Origin: Protula sp. h YS-2021 | Lineage: Eukaryota > Annelida > Polychaeta > Sabellida > Serpulidae | Reading direction: 5' to 3' | DNA: 64,000 nucleotides | Assembly (NCBI GenBank): GCA_949752745.1 | Contig: OX457031.1 | Location: 21,935,642 to 21,999,641 of the forward strand | Shown: positions 58,515-64,000 of the stretch, one piece after another | How positions within the stretch are numbered: the stretch's first letter is position 1 | How the letters are laid out: each line of letters begins with the position of its first letter | Program-made: the position numbers and the translations under genes | Notes under the pieces: generated by a model | What the model was told of the DNA's origin: nothing | Database searches by the model: none | Seen by the model: the letters and a program-made list of their open reading frames with translations, nothing else

Positions 58515-59197
58515 CAACACGTTGAGAAAGGAACATTACATGGTGGCTACTTCTTTTTGATCTTATGTACTTCCAAGATGATGAATTGATTCAGAAACAT
58601 TCACATTCAGATGAAATTGTGAGACTTTTGCAATACAATAGTCCGCTGAAGAAAATAATATCATTTATCAATTCTCAACCACCATTAGTTAATTAATTCA
58701 TATGGCAAATATGTTGCTTCATCATAATATTGTTTATGCGTTGAACACAGAATATTGTGTGACATTTATATTGTACAAAATATCTCAAAGAGCGTAAACG
58801 AAATGAAACGTTTTCATTAAAACATCAGTCATTACAAAAGCATCTTGGTAATGGGGTGAAATGACAACTGACGATCACACAGTGAACGTCTTACAACGTG
58901 GCAATTTTATGGCATAAATACAAGCAATTCTGTTCCATCGCAAATTGATAAAATTGAAACATATTAAGCACATCATAGTAATGGAAAGGCATGGTAAACC
59001 AGGCAAAAATTCATCCTGTTAAGTACTTCAAACTGTTCAAAATGTTAATTAAACATCTATTAAAGCATTTATGTTAAGCCAAAATTGATGTGCATCTATC
59101 TACAAACTGAAAATATATAAATAAAAAAACCCTTTCCCAACATTTAAACGTACACAAAAACATGAAGATCACAAATGGTAACTGTTTTAAAGAAATA
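58515..59197. other. 3' flank of the Ig-superfamily gene
   Basis: AT-rich; no further exon recognised and no clear polyadenylation signal assigned. Confidence 0.4.
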
Positions 59198-59370
59198 TCA
59201 CAATTTCTGTAGCAAGTTAACTATAAAAGAGAACATGAATAAAGTCTCTGTCGTCAGATATCGTGACGTCACCTTGGTGGCTCCATCTCCTCTCCAGGGT
59301 TCGACAATTGGTGTCGCCGAGTTTGAGGAATATGTCAACCTTTTGGAAGGAGGCAGTGTGGGAATTATTT
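59198..59370 (-). CDS. Ig-superfamily gene, possible last exon
   Basis: The acceptor ggttatttcag is followed by two bases that complete the codon left open by the 59535-59670 exon. The frame then reads IIPTLPPSKRLTYSSNSATP and IVEPWRGDGATK before ending TLFMFSFIVNLLQKL and a stop at 59198. Base composition is clearly less AT-rich than the flanks. The terminal hydrophobic stretch of about 12 residues might be a GPI-type tail. Alternatively the exon could be spliced at AAG|gtgacg (after GATK) to something further left. No ordinary membrane segment was seen. Confidence 0.45.
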
Positions 59371-59534
59371 CTGAAATAACCAAAGAGAAGTTCTAGTAAA
59401 TCGTTGTTGGTAACAAATCCATTTCAGGAGTGACATGATCAGAAATATGTTTTATAGAAAATCTCTCTTTAAATGTTAAAACTAGACTAATTCTTTTGAA
59501 ATAAACTAGACGGAGCCCGTTTCCGAGTACTTAC

Positions 59535-59670
59535 TTTGAGCAAGAGAAACAGAGTGAGAATTGACACCGATGTCATTCTCAGCAATAAAGGTATATGATC
59601 TGAAGGACTCTTCTTTGACTATGCGAATATACAGGCGGGACCTTAATGAGGCAGTTCTATTTGGTTCGCC
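59535..59670 (-). CDS. Ig-superfamily gene, exon encoding the second half of an Ig domain
   Basis: 136 nt; acceptor gatattgcag, donor CAAA|gtaagt; starts in phase 0 and ends in phase 1. It encodes RLYIRIVKEESFRSYTFIAE and NDIG, the F-G strand region of an Ig domain (Y-x-C-x-A-x-N-x-x-G pattern). The canonical second cysteine is Phe (YTF), so this domain may lack its usual disulfide. Confidence 0.8.
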
Positions 59671-60032
59671 CTGCAATATCAAATGAGTTAAAATTTTGCT
59701 TCTGTTTGCTACATAACGAAAATAGCCACAGCCAGTCAAAGACAACGATGGTTTTTCTTACATTTTAGCAGTATAATTGTGCTTATAATATATATGCATA
59801 TTGTATAGGAAAATTATAATGGATGTGTGTCTACATAATTTCATAAAAAATCAATAAACGCAAATTCATACGGTGGCAGCTTTTTTCACTTAAATATGAG
59901 TAAAAAGCTCCTTGTGGCAAAACCGCAACCCTTAAAACGTCGCTCTTCTAAAGTAGTTTCCACCAATTTATCCTAAATATCTTTAAGGTATAGGGTAAAA
60001 CATCTCAAAAGCAAAGAATTTACCGGACTTAC

Positions 60033-60202
60033 GAGGACCCAATAATCGCCACTCTGCTGTCCGTGTGTTAGCTCCGTCCCGCGTTGATCAAACAGCCAGC
60101 GTAGAGAATATGCGGGTGGTTTAGCACGGACTTCACATATCAAGTACACATTTTTATCCCCAGGCAAGGCTGTATTGTTTGGGCACGTAATGATTGGCGC
60201 AT
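60033..60202 (-). CDS. Ig-superfamily gene, exon encoding the first half of an Ig domain
   Basis: 170 nt; acceptor ctccacacag, donor GTCCTC|gtaagt. The first two bases complete a Tyr codon from the previous exon and the end is in phase 0. It encodes APIITCPNNTALPGDKNVYL, then ICEVRAKPPAYSLRWLFDQ, with the first Ig cysteine in LIC and the core Trp in RWLF. N-glycosylation sequon in PNNTA. Together with the next exon this makes one C2/I-type Ig domain of a secreted or cell-surface adhesion-type protein. The specific family is not identified. Confidence 0.85.
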
Positions 60203-60387
60203 CTGTGTGGAGAATATATTAAAACATTATGCCACCACTAATAATAATCGTTGAATGAATAAGTCACTGAAAATAAAAATATAGTGTGTCTGGCGCATCT
60301 GTATAGAGAATATATTAAAACATTATGCCACCATTAATAATAATCGTTGAATGGATAAGTCACTGAAAATAAAAAATATAGTGTGTC
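60195..60387. repeat. 96-bp tandem duplication spanning a splice acceptor
   Basis: 60195-60290 and 60291-60387 are nearly identical (tggcgcatctgtgtggagaa versus tggcgcatctgtatagagaa). The duplicated piece includes the 3' splice site and first eight bases of the Ig exon at 60033-60202. Confidence 0.93.
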
Positions 60388-60627
60388 CTTTTATTGATAA
60401 ATTAATATCAAATGTTAAATAAGATTGCTCTATGAAAAAGAATTCCGGCAACGGCCATGTAAATTTTCATCATACGCACTCAATATACAAAAAATTAGAA
60501 GGATTTTCATAAGCACTGTACAAAGGAACTATAAGAATTATTTTACCTACGTTGGACACGTAACATACTGGAATAATTATATTAGAGACACTACATATGT
60601 AAAATAGTACAGGATAGCATTACGTAC

Positions 60628-60795
60628 ATTGCACATGTAAAGCGGCTGATGTGGAGTTAGCATATACTGGATGTTCTTGTATACCAGGCAAGTTAACAGC
60701 GCAAGTGACTTCACAACCATCAAACTGAGCCAAAACATCGAAGTCGTAGCTCCATCTGATTGAGTACTGTGTGATATTACGTAATCCTCTCGTAC
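60628..60795 (-). CDS. Ig-superfamily gene, exon encoding Ig F-G strands
   Basis: 168 nt; acceptor tgaatgaattcattcag-type (ttcattcag), donor CAAT|gtacgt; phase 1 to phase 1. It encodes ITQYSIRWSYDFDVLAQFDG and CEVTCAVNLPG, then HPVYANSTSAALHVQ. The TC-x-V pattern and the following V-Q-Y-x-P junction to the next exon are typical of strung Ig domains. Confidence 0.75.
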
Positions 60796-61151
60796 CTGAA
60801 TGAATAAAGACGTATTTACTGAATCTTTCATTTATAACTGGATCTCAGATTTATGGATTAGATAAATCGGATGTCAGCACAAAACTGAATCATCTGTACT
60901 ATGGATGAAGGTTATTTCTAAGGTCTATAATTTCCATGGGTGATAAGCTCCCTGTGCGTGGTGTCTGTCCGTTCTCTATGAGTCCCAGGTTAGACATAAA
61001 CTTCTAACCAAATACTAATCCAAATTAAGTTACAGTGCTCAGAACAGAAGTTAATGACACAAATGTTTTTAACTAAATTGCACCACAAAAATAGTATTTT
61101 TTAAATATCCGGTGTATCGTTTTATTAATAAATTGCAACGTAAAGGTTTAC

Positions 61152-61267
61152 CACTAAGTTTAGGCATTTGGTACCACTTGAGTTTCTCCGTAATTTCCAT
61201 GCGGGTATGTTCTCTGTGGCTACACGCCAGGTACACCCTCATCAGTGGTGGAGGGTAACCCCCAAAA
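61152..61267 (-). CDS. Ig-superfamily gene, exon
   Basis: 116 nt; acceptor gtgtatcag, donor AGTG|gtaaac; phase 2 in, phase 1 out, matching both neighbours. It encodes FGGYPPPLMRVYLACSHREH and EITEKLKWYQMPKLSG. The gYPPP element and a Trp typical of an Ig C strand are visible, with a cysteine in LACS. Confidence 0.7.
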
Positions 61268-61400
61268 CTGATACACCTAAATAATTAACATATTGTGTTA
61301 ACAATTAACACATTTGCATACGACGGGCACTGAAACTTTGTTACTTTTGTCAATAATATGAATAAATTAAGAATAATTGATATGAGTATTATGAACCCAC

Positions 61401-61506
61401 CTCAGAATATTTTCATCTCCCTCTCTGAAATAAAGTGATCGCTCCGACATTTGTCCGGGACGCGTAGTTTCATTTGAAGTGGTGATGAACAAGTTCTCTA
61501 CTGGTA
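61401..61506 (-). CDS. Ig-superfamily gene, exon
   Basis: 106 nt; acceptor gtttgaacag, donor TGAG|gtgggt; phase 1 in, phase 2 out. It encodes PVENLFITTSNETTRPGQMS followed by LYFREGDENIL, consistent with A-B strands of an Ig domain. Sequon in SNETT. Confidence 0.7.
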
Positions 61507-61663
61507 CTGTTCAAACAAAACATTAATGCCGCTGTTAAGTTTTCCCGTAAGAAGAGCACAAGTTAAAATTACCTAATGTGGTAGAAATAGGAACTTTAAA
61601 ATCGCAGAACGGATTTTAGTATCAATCAGCCAAGTTTTATGTTACGATACGCACGATACGCAC

Positions 61664-61759
61664 CTCTCACCATGATAAAATGTGTAACTCCAGCCAGGAC
61701 TGTTGTTTCAGAGCCAAGAATTTCGCACGTGTAATTTCCACTGTCTTCTCGTTGCATTC
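61664..61759 (-). CDS. Ig-superfamily gene, most 5' exon seen
   Basis: 96 nt; acceptor tctttaag; donor AGAG|gtgcgt, chosen because it is in phase with the next exon, whereas the nearer ATG|gtgaga is not. It encodes MQREDSGNYTCEILGSETTV and THFIMVR, i.e. the D-S-G-x-Y-x-C of an Ig F strand and a G strand. The exon for the first half of this domain must lie further right, but I did not find it before the window end. Confidence 0.72.
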
Positions 61760-62671
61760 CTTAAAGATTAGTCAAACACATACCGTTTCAATAACTGCTA
61801 CTCTTAAAAATACAGATAAGCACTGAATCTTTTTTGTGCATAGTAATTGAAAGTATCTGACAGGCCTCAATTTAGTTTTAATTTATACATACAAAATGTG
61901 AGCTATGTTTCACTTAGCTAATATCATAACGGCAGCCTCTGTTCTGTAAGGAAATTTATGTTTTATTCTCATCTGTCATTACTAATTATTATATAAATTA
62001 GGCTTGATTTAAAAACTTCTTTGTTTGCTAGAAAACACTAAAAGTGCCACACAATGAAACTGCTACCATGGTTAAAAGAAAATGACTGTTGGCAATATTA
62101 CAACTGACGTTGCCCATTAAACCTACTCAGTAAGTCCCAATCTATAAGTATTACTGTTAACAGCCTGAGCTGAAACTCGCGTGTCAACTAACGCTTCTGT
62201 GCACAGTAGCAAAAATTGCTCTCAGTTATAATGACTGCGGTGATATTTCAAAAAATGCCATATTGGTTATGCATGTAATAATTGCTATATTAAGTGCTAT
62301 AAGGCTCAAATTACAGACAATAAATTGTTAATTATACCCAAGAGCATCCATAAAAAATGAAATTATGTTCGTAAGAACTTAGGACTTGAACGATGTACAA
62401 TTTACGATAAAAAGGAAACCGGTTGTTGAAAAACATCATCTACTATGCAAAAGTAGACCAAAGGAATGACAGCGTTTCGTTCCCATTATATGAATACACA
62501 TGTAGGTTAAGTACAGATATATTAGTTATTTTTTAGTTCCTGTCCGATATTATTGGTAGTAATTAAAAGACAAACTGAACCTTCAAACAACAAAACTTAA
62601 AGAGTGGTTTGTCTGGTAAAATCGAAACATTAGAATACATTAAAATACAGTAAATACAATAAACAGCAAAA
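61760..62671. other. Probable intron of the Ig-superfamily gene
   Basis: AT-rich, no further exon recognised. Confidence 0.45.
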
Positions 62672-62830
62672 AATCATAGTAAATTTAACCTTTACATTTA
62701 ACCTCATAGTAAATTTAACCTTTGTAAACAATCATAATAAATTTAACCTTTGTAAATTTAGCCTCTGCAAATTGAGCTTTAAGTTGTAAGTTACTAAGTT
62801 AGTAAATTTAGATTAGTAAATGTAACCTTT
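62672..62830. repeat. Degenerate tandem of (atagtaaatttaacctttgt)
   Basis: About five imperfect copies of a 20-30 bp unit containing aaatttaacctttgtaaa. Confidence 0.75.
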
Positions 62831-63055
62831 GTTTTCATATAAGCAGACAAAATTATATTTTATCCCTATCGTCCACTCTAGATGAAATGCTTTAGGTGCG
62901 ATTGTTCTGTTACATTACCTTTGTTTAGTTTGCAAGAATGGTATGTGGTGTGTAATGCATAGAGAAATATTATTTTCAATAACCTGCTGCAGAAAGTGCA
63001 ATTCTATTCATTTTTAATCGTGCATGAACAGAAATGCCGAGTTTCTCTTATTATA

Positions 63056-63700
63056 TGTCTCCACCTAAAGGAGACACAGATTTTGTTGTGTCCCTCCGTC
63101 CGTCTGTCCGCCTGTCTGTCTGTCTGTCTGTCCGCAGCGATGTCTCAGAAACTAACGAGCCGATTATCTCAAAACTTACATGAATATTTGGGATCACATG
63201 CCCAGATTATGCGCATGTTTCTTTTTGTCGTTCCTTTATAAATCTTATTTTTGGCGAATTTTTAAGCTTAGGGGGTTTTCGGCAATTTTTTACTTAGTGC
63301 AGGCGATATATCCAAAACGGTTATTTGAATTGTGCTTAAATGTTGCGAGAAGAACACACATATAGTGAAAATGTTCACTGCTATTTTATTTTTTATTTTC
63401 GTTAAAAATTATATTTTTGGCGATTTTGTAAATTTTGACTCAGTGTATTCGATATCTCCGAAACTATTCATTGGATTTTGCTCAAACCGTCCAAGAAGAA
63501 CGACCATAGAGTGCACTTGTACAGTGAGGGGATATTGTTTGTTTTCGTCAAAAAAAAGGACTTTTGCGATTTTTAAAAAAAAATTATTTATGCTTTATTA
63601 CGTTTGGGTCATAATTAAGGAACGGCCTGCCGGATCTTCACCATACCTTGCACAGTAATAGAATATATATTGGAGGTGTGCAGCCTGTTTACTGTTTTTA
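63056..63700. repeat. Interspersed repeat with internal about 220-bp periodicity
   Basis: It opens with gtctccacctaaaggagaca and a (CTGT)n run (63104-63132). Diverged copies of a block follow: cgatatctccgaaac, then ggattttgctcaaa, then caagaagaacgaccata, at about 63160, 63300 and 63450. No coding frame. Confidence 0.55.
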
Positions 63701-63768
63701 TTGGAGTAAATTTTCAATTTCTGACAAATTGTTGAAAAATATATGAGTGTCGTTGACGAAGATAACAT

Positions 63769-63840
63769 ACCCGTGGCGTAATGATGAACGCGTTAGACTT
63801 TAAATCATGAGACCGTGAGTTTAATTCCAGGCGTTGGCGC
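63769..63840 (+). ncRNA. Degenerate tRNA-like / SINE-head sequence
   Basis: gtggcgtaatgatgaacgcg resembles an A box, actttaaatca an anticodon arm, and gagtttaattcc a B box (GGTTCGAATCC) at the right spacing. It is followed by T-rich sequence. Best read as a tRNA-derived SINE remnant rather than a tRNA gene. Confidence 0.4.
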
Positions 63841-64000
63841 TGGAAAAGTATATTTTTTTGCCGGATTGAATTGATTTTTGGGAGAAAACACCCCTTGGTG
63901 GTCCTTTATGCTACTTTTATTTTTTGTCCATTTTTTAATTTTTAAATTTTATAGCGAATTTTTTAAATTAAAAAAAATACTTATATACATGAAGTAGAAA

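Noticed and set aside
59175..59396. Plus-strand 73-codon frame opposite the Ig gene's last exon
   Set aside because: The minus-strand reading has a splice acceptor and the right phase for the neighbouring Ig exon; the plus frame has neither.

Overview
This is a eukaryotic genomic window. It is AT-rich, has genes with GT-AG introns, and is dominated by repeats and degraded transposable elements. The host genes (a serotonin-type GPCR, an SVOP-type transporter, a TRAF3-like adaptor and an immunoglobulin-superfamily gene) point to an animal. The mix of Tc1/mariner, MULE-like and tyrosine-recombinase retroelements, MITEs and homopolymer-G tracts would fit a lophotrochozoan, probably a marine mollusc such as a bivalve. 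The phylum is inference; no species is claimed.

Layout. 1-4 kb is non-coding with (TA)n/(GA)n arrays. 4009-5376 (+) is a single-exon 5-HT1-like GPCR. 5.4-18 kb is intergenic and holds small duplications, MITE-like elements, an 825-bp MULE-like element with a 9-bp target duplication (11271-12095) and a broken Tc1 transposase (15437-16479). 18022-19536 (+) is an intronless SVOP-like MFS transporter. 22651-23762 is a 465-bp tandem array carrying a tRNA-like module. 25210-30095 (-) is a three-exon TRAF3-like gene whose large intron contains simple repeats and a 5'-truncated Tc1 copy.

30-38 kb is a patchwork of dispersed repeats, MITEs and a third broken Tc1 transposase. 38058-43435 is a 2.46-kb unit repeated about 2.2 times. 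44142-47750 (-) is a DIRS/Ngaro-type tyrosine-recombinase retrotransposon with gag, RT-RNase H and YR frames and a 3' B1-A2-B2 repeat block. 49925-51650 is a full-length but dead Tc1-like element. It is followed by a 1.25-kb stretch with five perfect CRE octamers and several inverted CCAAT boxes. 53.8-55.2 kb is another block of TGACCTTGA-rich dispersed repeats. 58.26-58.51 kb is a 64-bp x4 tandem. 59198-61759 (-) carries seven phase-compatible exons of an Ig-superfamily gene that continues upstream, outside or deep in the right end. The last 1 kb is a degenerate repeat ending in a tRNA-like/SINE-like segment.

The four host genes are not obviously functionally linked. Two relate to neural signalling (amine receptor, vesicle-type transporter), one to innate immune/TNF-receptor signalling, and one to cell adhesion. 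All exon structures were built by reading splice motifs and codon phases by eye.
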